Positions 26,346 to 35,657 are shown, counted from the stretch's first letter. The stretch is 37,489 bases of DNA from Coleofasciculus sp. LEGE 07092 (GCF_015207375.1 NZ_JADEWY010000062.1:1-37489); one strand, 5' to 3'. Notes: generated by a model not told the origin, from the letters alone. Program-made: numbers and translations.

Positions 26346-26402
26346 TTATTAGGGATTTCCAGAAAATAAAAGAGGGTTTTGTGCATCTGCCCATGTATAT
26401 AT

Positions 26403-27467
26403 ATGCCCCACTCTCCCTACACTCCCCCTTGGTATCTGAGAAATGGCTTGGCAATGACTCTCTATATCGCCTTTAAAGCCAAGGGCAATTGGGAGACAAC
26501 TCTAACTGCTCCGGAACCGCCTTATCAAGAAAAAATCTTTATCGGTGCGCAAAACGTACCAATTTATGGTAGGCTTTCTAAGCCTGATAACCCTAAAGGC
26601 ACAATTATTGGCACCTATGGGATTACCGGAACTCTGGATAATCAGTGGTATTTAAAACTCTTAGGGCGCAAAGCATTTGCCCAGAACTATGCCGTTGTTT
26701 TATTTGACTGGCGTGCTCATGGCAAAACTGCCCGATTATCTCCCACGTTAACCTCCGATGGCTTGTACGAAGGTGAAGATTTTGTCAGAATTGCTGCCGC
26801 AGCCAAGGCAATCGGTTGTCCGCCACCGTTTTGGTTTACGGGCTATTCTCTAGGGGGGCAACTGGCACTGTGGGGAGTAAAAGCGGCTCAATCGCTCGCA
26901 TATTGGGAAGAGGATATAGGATTAGAAGAGTCAGATATTGGCGGTGGTGCGGTTATTTGCCCCAGCTTAGAGTCTAATCGCTCCCTTTCCTATCTGGTTC
27001 AGCATCCCTTGGGCAGGTATTTAGAACGTGCGATCGCTCAAAACTTAAAGAATCTCGCTCGCCAATTGTATCAAGCACATCCAGATGCCATTGATCCAAC
27101 CGCTATTGAAAAAACGAATAGTATTTGGGGGTTTGATAAGGCACTGGTAATCGAGAAATTGGGTTTTTCATCGGTAGAGGAATATTATGAAGCCAGCAGC
27201 GCTCTTCACCTGCTGCCTCACCTGACTAAGCCCACTTTAATCCTTTACGCTGCTGATGACCCGATGTTTGACCCCACTCTTATTTCAGATTTGCAAACGG
27301 CTTGTGCTGAGAACCCGGTGCTTGATTTAGTTTTAACCCAGCAAGGGGGTCATGTGGGCTATATAAGCAGTAAAGAGACTCAATGTCAAGCCCTGTATTC
27401 AGATTGTTGGTGGGCGTGGAATCGGGTGTTGGAGTGGTGTGATCTAAATTCACGCCCTCTAGACTAA
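26403..27467 (+). CDS. Alpha/beta hydrolase (YheT-like)
   Basis: Serine hydrolase of the alpha/beta fold, 354 residues, substrate unknown (an ester or lipid is likely). The nucleophile elbow is GYSLGG, the acid is likely Asp in YAADDPMFD and the base His is in QGGHVGY, in the normal order. The oxyanion region is around GTYGITGTLDNQW. The conserved opening PPWYLRNGLAMTLYI supports the ATG at 26403; the frame reaches 26379 through a TTG, and another ATG occurs at 26454 inside the conserved part. No signal peptide is obvious. It is 46 bp before the CheB-like gene and in the same direction, so co-transcription is possible, but a functional link is not evident. Confidence 0.88.
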   Translation: MPHSPYTPPWYLRNGLAMTLYIAFKAKGNWETTLTAPEPPYQEKIFIGAQNVPIYGRLSKPDNPKGTIIGTYGITGTLDNQWYLKLLGRKAFAQNYAVVLFDWRAHGKTARLSPTLTSDGLYEGEDFVRIAAAAKAIGCPPPFWFTGYSLGGQLALWGVKAAQSLAYWEEDIGLEESDIGGGAVICPSLESNRSLSYLVQHPLGRYLERAIAQNLKNLARQLYQAHPDAIDPTAIEKTNSIWGFDKALVIEKLGFSSVEEYYEASSALHLLPHLTKPTLILYAADDPMFDPTLISDLQTACAENPVLDLVLTQQGGHVGYISSKETQCQALYSDCWWAWNRVLEWCDLNSRPLD

Positions 27468-27513
27468 AGACATTGACGACTATTCACTCATCAATTGAAG
27501 GGACTAAATTAAC

Positions 27514-28140
27514 GTGGAACCCCCTAAAGCCGAGGAAGCACGCCATCTCACTCATGCTGCCTTCGATATTATTGCCATCGCCTCTTCCGCAGGTGGATTA
27601 AAGGCATTAATCCAAGTTTTATCCCATTTACCGACTAGCTTTCCCGCCGCAATTGTGGTGGTGCAACATATCGATCCTCGACATCGTTCTTTGATGTCAG
27701 AGATTCTCAGTCGGCGCACTCCGTTGCAGGTGAAGCAAGCAGAGGAGGGGGATTGTTTGCAAGGAGGCGTTGTTTATATTGCGCCGCCAGATTACCACCT
27801 GCTCGTCAACCCAAATGGGACTCTTTCTCTGAGTCAGTCAGAAACCGTGAATTTCGTGCGTCCTTCTGCTGATTTGCTGTTTAATTCAGTGGCAACGAGT
27901 TACAAAGAGCGATCGCTCGCCGTGGTGCTGACGGGTACGGGACGAGATGGGATGATGGGAGTGCAGGCAATTAAAAAAATGGGTGGTATGGTAATCGCTC
28001 AAGACAAACCAACGTCGGAATTCTTTGGGATGCCGGGTGCCGCTCTTGAGACGGGGGCTGTGGATTTTGTCGTATCGTTAGTGAAAATAGCTTCTGTTTT
28101 AGAGAAGCTGGTGATAGATAGAAAGCACGATGAACTCTAA
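27514..28140 (+). CDS. CheB-like methylesterase domain protein without receiver
   Basis: Stand-alone C-terminal domain of CheB, which removes methyl esters from glutamates of receptor proteins. 208 residues. The catalytic triad is visible: Ser25 in IASSAGG, His52 in VVQHIDPRH and Asp145 in GTGRDGMMG. The receiver domain that normally gates CheB is missing, so regulation must come from elsewhere. A GTG at 27514, with GAAGGGA about 14 bases upstream, is the start. The last 11 bases overlap the CheR-like gene, which implies coupled translation. No chemoreceptor or CheA/CheW is present, so the target is probably not a classical chemotaxis array. Confidence 0.9.
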   Translation: MEPPKAEEARHLTHAAFDIIAIASSAGGLKALIQVLSHLPTSFPAAIVVVQHIDPRHRSLMSEILSRRTPLQVKQAEEGDCLQGGVVYIAPPDYHLLVNPNGTLSLSQSETVNFVRPSADLLFNSVATSYKERSLAVVLTGTGRDGMMGVQAIKKMGGMVIAQDKPTSEFFGMPGAALETGAVDFVVSLVKIASVLEKLVIDRKHDEL

Positions 28141-29971
28141 CGAAGAGGATCGGGTATTTGAAGCGCTGCTGGATTATCTGAGGCGATCGCGGGGGTTTGA
28201 CTTCACCGGCTACAAGCGCACCAGCCTCAAGCGGCGAGTGCGTAAGCAAATGCAAAAGCACACTATCAACACTTTTGGCGATTACTTAGACTACTTAGAA
28301 GTTCACCCCGATGAGTTTCCATCCCTGTTCAACACGATCTTGATCAACGTTACCTCCTTTTTTCGGGATGCTTCTGCCTGGGAGTATTTACAGAATCAGA
28401 CACTCCCCAATCTTTTGCTTCAAAAGACGGTTGAAGAACCGATACGAGTTTGGAGTGCAGGGTGTGCTTCTGGAGAAGAAGCTTATACCATCGCCATCAT
28501 CCTAGCGGAAATGTTGGGTGCAGAGCAGTTCCGGCAGCGGGTTAAGATTTACGCCACTGACGTAGATGAAGAAGCCCTAGCTTATGCCCGTCAAGCTAGC
28601 TACACAGCTCAAACCCTCGAAACCCTACCCGATGAACTGCAAAAGCGATACTTTGAACAGACAGGAAACCAGTACCTTTTTCGCCCTGACTTGCGCCGTG
28701 CCATAATCTTTGGCCGCCACGACTTAGTACAAAATGCCCCAATCTCCCGTCTTGACTTGCTCGTGTGCCGTAATACCTTAATGTACTTTAATTCAGAAAC
28801 TCAAGCTAGAATTTTAGCTCGCTTTCACTTTGCCCTCAACCCAATAGGCATTTTGTTTTTGGGTAAGGCAGAAATGCTACTGACTCACACCAACCTCTTC
28901 AATCCCCTCAGTTTGCCGCAGCGCATTTTTACAAAGGTGTCAAAAATTAACCTGCGCGATCGCTTGTTAGTATTGGCTCACTCAGGTAAGGAAGAGGTAG
29001 ATAACCGTTTGGCTAACTATGTACGTCTCAGGGAAGCGGCATTCAATGACGTTCCCCTTGCTCAGATTGTTATCGATCTCAAGGGGCATCTGATCCTGGC
29101 AAATACGTCAGCGCGATCAATATTCAGACTCAGCCTCCAAGACATGGGCAAACCTTTCCAAGATTTAGAGTTATCTTACCGTCCCATTGAGTTGCGTTCT
29201 CTAATTGAGCAAGTTTATCAAGAGCATTCCTCAAAGACGATTAACGATGTCATGCACTATCAGTCGGATGGGATGATCCAGTACCTAGAGGTGCAAGTCT
29301 CACCCTTGCAGGAAAACGGCAACGATTTGTTAGGGGTGAGCATTAGTTTTAGTGATGTCACCCGCTACCATGACCTTCAGATGGAACTCCAACGTTCCAA
29401 TCAGGAACTCGAAACCACCAACGAAGAACTGCAATCGACCAATGAGGAACTCGAAACCACCAACGAAGAACTGCAATCGACCAATGAGGAACTCGAAACC
29501 ACCAACGAAGAACTGCAATCGACGAATGAAGAACTCGAAACGATGAACGAAGAACTGCAATCGACTAATCAAGAATTGCAAACCATTAACGATGAATTGC
29601 AGATACGCACTGCCGATCTCAACCAGGTAAATGTTTTCTTGAATTCGATTCTAGTTGGTCTTCGGGCTGGAGTCATTGTCGTAGACCGTCAATTCAATAT
29701 CTTAACCTGGAACCCTGGAGCCGAAGAACTCTGGGGACTCAGAAGTGATGAGGTATTGGGGCAATCCCTACTAAGTCTAGATATTGGCTTGCCCATTGAC
29801 CAACTCGGGGAACCGATTCGCAATTGTCTCGGCGATGAAGAGCGTCAAGAATTAGTCCTTCAATCCCTAAACCGTCGGGGTCGTACTATTGATTGTCGCA
29901 TTAGCTTCAACCCATTGAGAGGTCTGGACGCAGAACTGCGGGGAGTCATTCTGCTCATGGAGGAAAATTAA
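28130..29971 (+). CDS. CheR-like methyltransferase with PAS domains and repetitive coiled coil
   Basis: 613 residues. The N-terminal alpha domain and SAM-dependent methyltransferase span about 1-275: FTGYKRTSLKRRVRKQM, the NVTSFFRD substrate motif, SAM-binding VWSAGCASGEEAYTIAI and VCRNTLMYFN. A PAS domain follows at about 300-415 (FNDVPLAQIVIDLKGHLILA). Residues about 422-495 are a coiled coil of ELETTNEELQSTNE units. A second PAS domain lies at about 505-610 (LNSILVGLRAGVIVVDRQFN). The order matches the middle of large CheB/CheR/PAS/histidine-kinase fusion proteins. It overlaps the CheB-like gene and is 240 bp from the next kinase. Confidence 0.92.
   Translation: MNSNEEDRVFEALLDYLRRSRGFDFTGYKRTSLKRRVRKQMQKHTINTFGDYLDYLEVHPDEFPSLFNTILINVTSFFRDASAWEYLQNQTLPNLLLQKTVEEPIRVWSAGCASGEEAYTIAIILAEMLGAEQFRQRVKIYATDVDEEALAYARQASYTAQTLETLPDELQKRYFEQTGNQYLFRPDLRRAIIFGRHDLVQNAPISRLDLLVCRNTLMYFNSETQARILARFHFALNPIGILFLGKAEMLLTHTNLFNPLSLPQRIFTKVSKINLRDRLLVLAHSGKEEVDNRLANYVRLREAAFNDVPLAQIVIDLKGHLILANTSARSIFRLSLQDMGKPFQDLELSYRPIELRSLIEQVYQEHSSKTINDVMHYQSDGMIQYLEVQVSPLQENGNDLLGVSISFSDVTRYHDLQMELQRSNQELETTNEELQSTNEELETTNEELQSTNEELETTNEELQSTNEELETMNEELQSTNQELQTINDELQIRTADLNQVNVFLNSILVGLRAGVIVVDRQFNILTWNPGAEELWGLRSDEVLGQSLLSLDIGLPIDQLGEPIRNCLGDEERQELVLQSLNRRGRTIDCRISFNPLRGLDAELRGVILLMEEN
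29405..29572 (+). repeat. 42-bp tandem repeats coding the coiled coil
   Basis: Four units starting at 29405, 29447, 29489 and 29531. The first two are identical and the later two diverge slightly. Each codes a 14-residue double heptad ELETTNEELQSTNE, so copy changes keep the frame. Confidence 0.92.
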
Positions 29972-30211
29972 GTTGGGGGGGCTAAATGCAGCCTGGCTGA
30001 GTTAGAAGCTAGATAGGTGTGCAAAAAAGTAGATGGGAGAGCTATTTTGACAAACAATTTGTACAATTCACGATAAGGGTAGGGGGTTTATCCGTTGGAA
30101 TTGGACATCGACTGAATTTTTGTCAAGATTCTCAGCTTAAAACTTTCACGAGTTGGGTATATACCTTTTACACAATCCTAGTGCTAACCTATTTGAATAA
30201 TCAAACCATCT

Positions 30212-31579
30212 ATGAGCGATCATAACCAGGTCAACAACAAACCAATAATACCCTCCTACTCCTTGGCGGAGCAATTCGAGCAACATATTGAACTGGCTCA
30301 GGAGTTCTTGGCTACCCTTGGATATCATAAGACTCACTTCTTATTCGCTCATTCTTCCCAAGTGCTAACAGAGATACTAGAGAACTTTACCTCAACCTTG
30401 GAAGAATTGAAAGTTGCGGCAGAAGAACTACAGCAGCAAAATGAGGAATTAGTCATGGCTCGCCAAGCCGTGGAAATAGAATGCCAGCGCTACCAAGAGC
30501 TATTTGAATTTGCCCCAGACGGTTATCTGGTGACTGACGATAGGGGTGTGATTCAGGAGTCAAATCGGGCAGCCGCCATTCTGTTAAACGTTGCTCAAAA
30601 GTATTTACCAGGTAAGCCCCTCACGCTTTTTGTGGCTGAAGCCGACAGGCACACCTTCACAAGTCAACTAGAACAACTCAGACAATTACCCTACAGCGGC
30701 ATTCCCGCGGCCATTCTGTATCGAGACTGGGAAATATCCTTGCAACCCCGCGAGTGCGAACCCTTTCCCGCCGAGATTTCTATCTCTGCCATCCAAGGCT
30801 ATCCAGAAAAAGTGATCGGTTTACGCTGGTTAATCCGGGATATGAGCTATCGCCGACAGGTAGAATCTCTCCGCAGGCAGCTTGCTGAAGAAAAAGAACT
30901 GAGCGAACTGAAATCCCGCTTTATCAATACCGTCTCCCACGAATTCCGCACGCCCCTCAACACCATCTACGTCACCGCTCAATTACTGGCACAAACTCGC
31001 TACAATTTGAGTGCAGAAAAAACTAGCCAATTACTCCAGAGAACCGATGGCGCAGTGCGGCGCATCACTCAGATGTTAGATGACGTACTGCTTTTTAATA
31101 AAGCCAATGCTAACAAACTGGAGCTAAAACCCGCATTGCTAGATTTAGAGCCGTTTTGTGAGACGTTAGTCGAAGAACATCAGTTCCTAGCGAGCGACAG
31201 GCACGAGATTCAATTTATTAGTCACGGCTGTTGTCAATCCGCTTGTTTAGATAAAAAACTTCTCCATCAAATCCTGAACAATTTACTCTCAAACGCGATT
31301 CATTACTCCCCTAAAGGTGGTGTCGTTCGTTTGGAATTGATTTGCAACTCCGATCAAGTTACCTTTCAAATTCAAGATCAAGGTATGGGTATCCCGCCGG
31401 AAGAGCAATCCCAACTTTTTGAACCCTTCCATCGGGCAGAAAACGCTAAGAATTTATCCGGCACAGGGCTGGGATTGGCAATTGTCAAAAAGGCAGTTGA
31501 TATCCAGGGGGGAACGATAACGGTTGATAGTGAAGTTGGGGTGGGTACGACGTTTACCGTTACCTTACCGTTGAAGTAA
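30212..31579 (+). CDS. PAS-domain sensor histidine kinase
   Basis: Cytoplasmic sensor kinase of 455 residues with no membrane span. A coiled start (LEELKVAAEELQQQNEEL) leads to a PAS domain at about 95-215 (QELFEFAPDGYLVTDDRGVI). The HisKA domain has the phosphorylated His243 in VSHEFRTPLN, followed by HATPase with NNLLSNAIHYS, DQGMGIP and GTGLGLAIVKK. No receiver domain is attached and no response regulator is nearby, so the output partner is elsewhere. It follows the CheR gene in the same direction and lies 42 bp before its broken paralogue. Confidence 0.94.
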   Translation: MSDHNQVNNKPIIPSYSLAEQFEQHIELAQEFLATLGYHKTHFLFAHSSQVLTEILENFTSTLEELKVAAEELQQQNEELVMARQAVEIECQRYQELFEFAPDGYLVTDDRGVIQESNRAAAILLNVAQKYLPGKPLTLFVAEADRHTFTSQLEQLRQLPYSGIPAAILYRDWEISLQPRECEPFPAEISISAIQGYPEKVIGLRWLIRDMSYRRQVESLRRQLAEEKELSELKSRFINTVSHEFRTPLNTIYVTAQLLAQTRYNLSAEKTSQLLQRTDGAVRRITQMLDDVLLFNKANANKLELKPALLDLEPFCETLVEEHQFLASDRHEIQFISHGCCQSACLDKKLLHQILNNLLSNAIHYSPKGGVVRLELICNSDQVTFQIQDQGMGIPPEEQSQLFEPFHRAENAKNLSGTGLGLAIVKKAVDIQGGTITVDSEVGVGTTFTVTLPLK

Positions 31580-31621
31580 GGCAGAGGACAGAAAACAAGG
31601 GGGTGAGCATTACTAAACAAT

Positions 31622-32949
31622 ATGGATAAATCAGAGATGAACTTCGGCAATAATTTTGAACACCAAATTCAGTCTGCCCAAGAGTGGTTAATTAGCTTTA
31701 ATAAATCTGTCCATAACTCCCAAACTATCTCACCCGAACTTCAAGAAGAAGCGCTCGCTGAACTAGCTGTTATCCTAGAAGAATTACACCAGCAAAATGA
31801 GGAATTATGCAGGACTAGGGGAGAGCTAGAATTTGAACAGCAGCGCTACCAAGAGTTATTTGAATACGCCCCCGACGGATACTTAGTCACCGACTTGGGG
31901 GCATTATTCAAGACGCTAACCGTGCAGCAGCAACCCTGCTCAACGTATCTCAAGAAAAGTTAGTCGGCAAACCCCTCCTCGTCTATGTTACCCAAGCCGA
32001 CAAACAAAACTTTCACCTCAAACTGAACCAACTCAGTGAATTAGCATTGAGAGAGATTTCAGGGCAACCCTTATGCCAAGACTGGGAACTGTCCCTGCAA
32101 CCGCGCAATATCCAAGGGTTTCCCAGCTCAATTTCTATTTCTGCCATGTACAAACAAGGTAAATTAACAGGATTGCGCTGGCTAATCCGAGATATTAGCG
32201 ATCGCAAACAGGTAGAATATAAAGTCATTTGCCAGCAATTAGCCAAAGAAAAAGAACTCAGCGAACTGAAATCCTGCTTCATCAACACCGTTTCCCACGA
32301 GTTCCGCACTCCTTTGAGTGTTATCCTCAATTCCGTAGAAATGCTAGAAGGCTATAGCGATCGCTTGAGCGAAGCCAAAAAATCCAACCATTTCCATAAA
32401 GTTCGCCTCTCGATCGGATATATGGTGCAACTCTTAGAAGATATTCTATTTTATGGCAAAGCCGAGGCAAATAAGCTGGAATTTAACCCCGCTCCCCTAG
32501 AGTTAGAAGACTTTTGCCAAGCTTTAGTTGAAGAACTGCGAGTCAGTGCAAAGGAGGGGCAAGATATTGTTTTTAGCAGTAAGTGCGATCGCCCTTCCGT
32601 CTGCCTAGATCCAAAACTTCTCAAGCAACTCTTGGGTAACTTACTCTCGAACGCCATAAAGTATTCGTCCAAAGGCAGCAAAATACAGTTTAAAACAATT
32701 TGTGAAAATAGCCAAGTTATCTTTCAAATTCAAGATAGCGGTATCGGCATTCCCAAAGAAGATATTCCCCACCTATTCGATCCATTTCATCGTGCCAAAA
32801 ATGCAACGACTATTTCTGGAACAGGACTAGGTTTAACCATTGTCAAAAAGGCAGTAGACTTGCATAGAGGAACGATATCGGTAGAAAGCGAAATCGGCAC
32901 AGGCACCACTTTTACCGTTACCTTGCCCTGTTCACCAACCTGTCAATAG
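31622..32949 (+). pseudogene. PAS-domain histidine kinase broken by a 1-base frameshift
   Basis: Paralogue of the kinase at 30212. The first frame (31622-31963) reads through QELFEYAPDGYLVTDLG and then leaves the homology; in the next frame IIQDANRAAATLLNVSQEKL and all the rest follow without a stop to 32949, including VSHEFRTPLS, NLLSNAIKYS, DSGIGIP and GTGLGLTIVKK. The switch is at a run of five G (31897-31901); six G would restore one 443-residue protein. Every catalytic motif is intact, so the break is recent, a sequencing error, or a slippage switch. As written, the product stops at 113 residues. Confidence 0.88.
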
Positions 32950-33042
32950 CACTCCCTGTGAGGGTTGGGTTTCGCGATCGCTCTATATCAACCTACAATT
33001 TTCTAGTTACCTTTCCCCCACTCCCCGCTCCCCTTCGTAACT

Positions 33043-33047
33043 GGAGG
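33043..33047 (+). promoter_or_regulatory. Ribosome binding site fixing the PEBP-like start
   Basis: GGAGG nine bases before the ATG at 33057. No such site precedes the longer open frame from 32958, so the shorter form is the gene. Confidence 0.8.
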
Positions 33048-33056
33048 CAATTCATC

Positions 33057-33650
33057 ATGCCTAATCCTATAGGTAGAAGAGACTTTCTACAACGCAGTGT
33101 TAACGTACTCGGGTTAGCAGCACTGTTCCTAGTTAGTTGCAGTTCCGCTAGCAACAGCTCAACCCAAGCGGAAACCACACCTGCACAAGAGACTATGAAC
33201 CTTGAGAGTCCAGCGTTTGACACAAACGAAATGATTCCTTCCCAGTACACTTGTGACGGTGAAGACATTTCACCAGCATTAAACTGGGATGCTCCCCCCA
33301 CAGGAACACAAAGCCTTGCTTTAATTGTTGATGACCCCGATGCTCCGAATCGAACCTTCGTCCATTGGGTTGCTTATGATATTGCACCGGAAGTCCGCCA
33401 GCTTCCTGAAGGAATTCCCACCCAAGCCACTCTAGCCAATGGGGGAACTCAGGGAGAAAATGATTTTGGCAATTTGGGATATGGAGGTCCTTGTCCCCCC
33501 AGTGGTACTCATCGTTACTTTTTTAAACTTTATGCCCTTGATCGAGCCTTGGGGCTAGAATCCGGTGCGACAAAAGCCCAATTAGAGGCAGCGATGAGCG
33601 GTCATATTCTGGGGAGTGCTGAACTGATTGGACGCTATTCGCGTTCGTAA
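33057..33650 (+). CDS. Exported YbhB/YbcL (PEBP/RKIP-like) lipoprotein
   Basis: Phosphatidylethanolamine-binding-protein fold, 197 residues. The family motifs are VDDPDAPNRTFVHWVAYDI and GPCPPSGTHRYFFKLYALD, which form the anion-binding pocket. The N terminus carries GRRDFLQRSVNVLG, a twin-arginine signal, followed by ALFLVSC, a lipobox, so it should be exported folded and lipid-anchored at the Cys. A Ser/Thr/Gln-rich linker follows the Cys. The bacterial members have no established ligand; kinase inhibition is known only in eukaryotic relatives. It is 107 bp after the broken kinase and probably independent. Confidence 0.92.
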   Translation: MPNPIGRRDFLQRSVNVLGLAALFLVSCSSASNSSTQAETTPAQETMNLESPAFDTNEMIPSQYTCDGEDISPALNWDAPPTGTQSLALIVDDPDAPNRTFVHWVAYDIAPEVRQLPEGIPTQATLANGGTQGENDFGNLGYGGPCPPSGTHRYFFKLYALDRALGLESGATKAQLEAAMSGHILGSAELIGRYSRS

Positions 33651-33698
33651 CGAGGGCAGCTCCAAAAAAGAAGTTATCCCGTAGAACAGGCAGCCCTT

Positions 33699-33717
33699 GA
33701 CAGGCGAGACGCCTGTC
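33699..33717 (+). repeat. Palindromic intergenic repeat, possible terminator
   Basis: GACAGGCG, AGA, CGCCTGTC: a perfect 8-bp stem 49 bp past the PEBP-like gene, with no immediate T run. The AGGCGAGACGCCT core recurs in many cyanobacterial genomes, by my recollection. Confidence 0.6.
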
Positions 33718-33817
33718 CTACGAAACTATCTTTCCCATTTTTGTTAATATTAACCGTTTTCCTCTGATAAAATCCTTTTTGTTCAAAATCTTGCTTGAAA
33801 ACTGGCAACTATCAACA

Positions 33818-35023
33818 ATGCCTTTTTCCACGAACAATCCGTTCCTGATTCAGCGCTCTAAGGAGCGTAACACTGAAACATTGCACCGATTATCTGCGAA
33901 AAACGTGACTGTGCTAAAGCAGACTATATTTGTAGCGAGTACTGTAGTGTTAACAGGGCTGATGGCTACCTTGCCACCCATTGCCCAAGCCCGTCAACCT
34001 ATACTCGTGAGCCAGCAACAGCCCAACCAACAGCTCCGAGTGAATGAATTGCTCCGCCAAGGGCGAGAATTTGTAGATGCCGGGGATTATGCTAGGGCGA
34101 TCGCTACTTACCAGCAAGCCGCTAACTTAGATGGGCGAAATCCTAAGATTTTTTCTGGTATCGGTTATTTACAGGCACGTCAGGAAAATTTCCGGGAAGC
34201 GGCTAGAGCCTACCAACAGGCAATTGCCCTCGAACCGAATAATGCTGAGTTTCACTACGCCCTAGGCTATAGCCTTGCCAAGGCTGGAGATAATGCGGGT
34301 GCGGCGGCTGCTTATCGCCGTTCCATTCAGCTCAAGGACGATAATATCAATAGCTATTGGGGTTTGGGTGTAGTGCTGCTGCGTCAGAAAGATTATGATG
34401 GAGCGATCGCAGCTTACCGCCGGGTGAGTGAACTCCAACCCAGCAATGCCGAAGCTTATGAGTTGATGGGTTCAGTGTTGTTACAGCAGGGGCGTCCCCA
34501 AGAAGCCGTCAAAGTCTTGCAACAAGCCGCAGTACTAGCTCCCCGTGAGAGCCGTGTGCAGTTGAGTTTGGGAGCGGCTTGGGTAAGTCAAGGTGATATG
34601 GTGGCTGGATTAGCCGCATTTGAGAAGGCGGCGCAGCTATCACCAGGCAATGCTCTAGTGTACCTTCAGATTGCTAAAATTTTGCAAGCCCAAAAAGATG
34701 TATCGGGTGCTCTGGAGGCTTACAAACACGCAATGTCAATCGATCCAGAGTCTGTAGAAGCTCAGGCAGCAATAGGAGAAATTTTACTATCCCAGGAAAA
34801 TTATTTGGAAGCCATCGTTGCTTACCGACACCTAACTGAGCTAGCGCCCCAAGATGCAAACGCTTTCTTCAAGTTAGGAGTGGCACTAAAAGGACGCGAT
34901 CGCCTAAAAGAAGCGATCGGCGCCATCGAAAAAGCCCGTGATCTCTATCGGCGTCAAAACAATGCAGAAGGATTACGGGAAGCCGAATCCCTAATCCGGG
35001 AACTGCAGAAATCCCGACGCTAA
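33818..35023 (+). CDS. TPR-repeat protein with N-terminal signal
   Basis: 401 residues. A signal or anchor helix at about 36-56 (TIFVASTVVLTGLMATLPPI, then AQA) is followed by nine or so tetratricopeptide repeats from about 70 to the end. The repeats show the W/LG-Y/A-F-A-P pattern, for example AIATYQQAANLDGRNPKIFS and AARAYQQAIALEPNNAEFHY. TPR arrays hold protein partners, so a scaffold role in the periplasm or at the membrane is likely; the partner is unknown. The ATG at 33818 is preferred to a TTG at 33779. The C terminus (RQNNAEGLREAESLIREL) is a last helix pair. No co-directional gene is closely linked. Confidence 0.88.
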   Translation: MPFSTNNPFLIQRSKERNTETLHRLSAKNVTVLKQTIFVASTVVLTGLMATLPPIAQARQPILVSQQQPNQQLRVNELLRQGREFVDAGDYARAIATYQQAANLDGRNPKIFSGIGYLQARQENFREAARAYQQAIALEPNNAEFHYALGYSLAKAGDNAGAAAAYRRSIQLKDDNINSYWGLGVVLLRQKDYDGAIAAYRRVSELQPSNAEAYELMGSVLLQQGRPQEAVKVLQQAAVLAPRESRVQLSLGAAWVSQGDMVAGLAAFEKAAQLSPGNALVYLQIAKILQAQKDVSGALEAYKHAMSIDPESVEAQAAIGEILLSQENYLEAIVAYRHLTELAPQDANAFFKLGVALKGRDRLKEAIGAIEKARDLYRRQNNAEGLREAESLIRELQKSRR

Positions 35024-35534
35024 TCCTTACACAGACTGCCCAGCTCAACAAAAAACTATTGCCGCCAACTCGCTATTAAATTGTGGGATTTTGGCGCAGG
35101 CGCAACAGCACCAGGCTGGGTAGTATTTGGCGGACTCATATGAGCCAGCAGGTTCAGCAACAAGGTAATTGTGACGGCTTGGAGAAGTCTTTTGACCATA
35201 AGGGATACTCCTCAATCTTAATCATCTTTACTAAAAGTAGAATTAACAACTACCATCTCACTTCCTCTAACAAATTGACCCACACGTGGGGTTTGGTGTA
35301 ATTCTACTGAAAGATGACTTAATGTTCATCCTTTCAAGTTCCCCCAAATTTGAAGGGCTGAGGGCTTTCTTCGTAAGTCCTGTTGAAGATGAGGTAAAAA
35401 AGGGCGCGACCCAAGGAACCCTGAACCATAAGGAAATTTTCATGGTAAAATTGTCACATAGGGGTCAGCCCAAGAATCATCGTAGCTTTAGCTCGATGAG
35501 TGTCAAGTGATTTCAAAAACAGCTTTCCAGATAA
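35024..35534. other. Gene-poor region after the TPR gene
   Basis: 511 bp. Only short frames with no family resemblance were found, including a 22-codon one from 35442 with AAGGA upstream, which I do not call. A short CCCAC/GTGGG palindrome lies near 35280. No promoter or terminator could be fixed. Confidence 0.4.
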
Positions 35535-35657
35535 ATGGATATTAAACTCGTTTTAGTGGTCTTAACCATTGTCTTTACAGTGTTATCCCTGATTTTTGGC
35601 ACGAAAAACGGATTTTACGACTCAGACAACTATCACGGTAACGGTTCTGCTCATTAA
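35535..35657 (+). CDS. Small single-span membrane protein, 40 residues
   Basis: A short complete frame: MDIKLVLVVLTIVFTVLSLI spans the membrane, then FGTKNGFYDSDNYHGNGSAH forms a polar, Gly/Asn/Tyr-rich tail of 20 residues that does not look random. The size and design (one N-terminal helix, short charged tail) match the tiny subunits of thylakoid complexes, such as NdhP/NdhQ of the NDH-1 complex or Psb peptides. I cannot assign it to one of these by memory with confidence. No clear ribosome site precedes the ATG. It stands alone between the TPR gene and the metallo-beta-lactamase gene. Confidence 0.6.
   Translation: MDIKLVLVVLTIVFTVLSLIFGTKNGFYDSDNYHGNGSAH

Noticed and set aside
29405-29572. 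CRISPR-like array
   Set aside because: Units are directly adjacent with no spacers and code a heptad coiled coil in frame.
29330-29581. Open frame antisense to the coiled-coil repeats
   Set aside because: It only mirrors the 42-bp repeats of the CheR-like gene; the product is a repetitive Phe/Gly string with no ribosome site.
32958-33056. Longer N terminus for the PEBP-like protein
   Set aside because: It would bury the twin-arginine signal, and the GGAGG site points to the ATG at 33057.
35442-35510. 22-codon frame with AAGGA upstream
   Set aside because: Too short, basic and low in complexity, with no recognisable family and no sign of a membrane or secretory signal.
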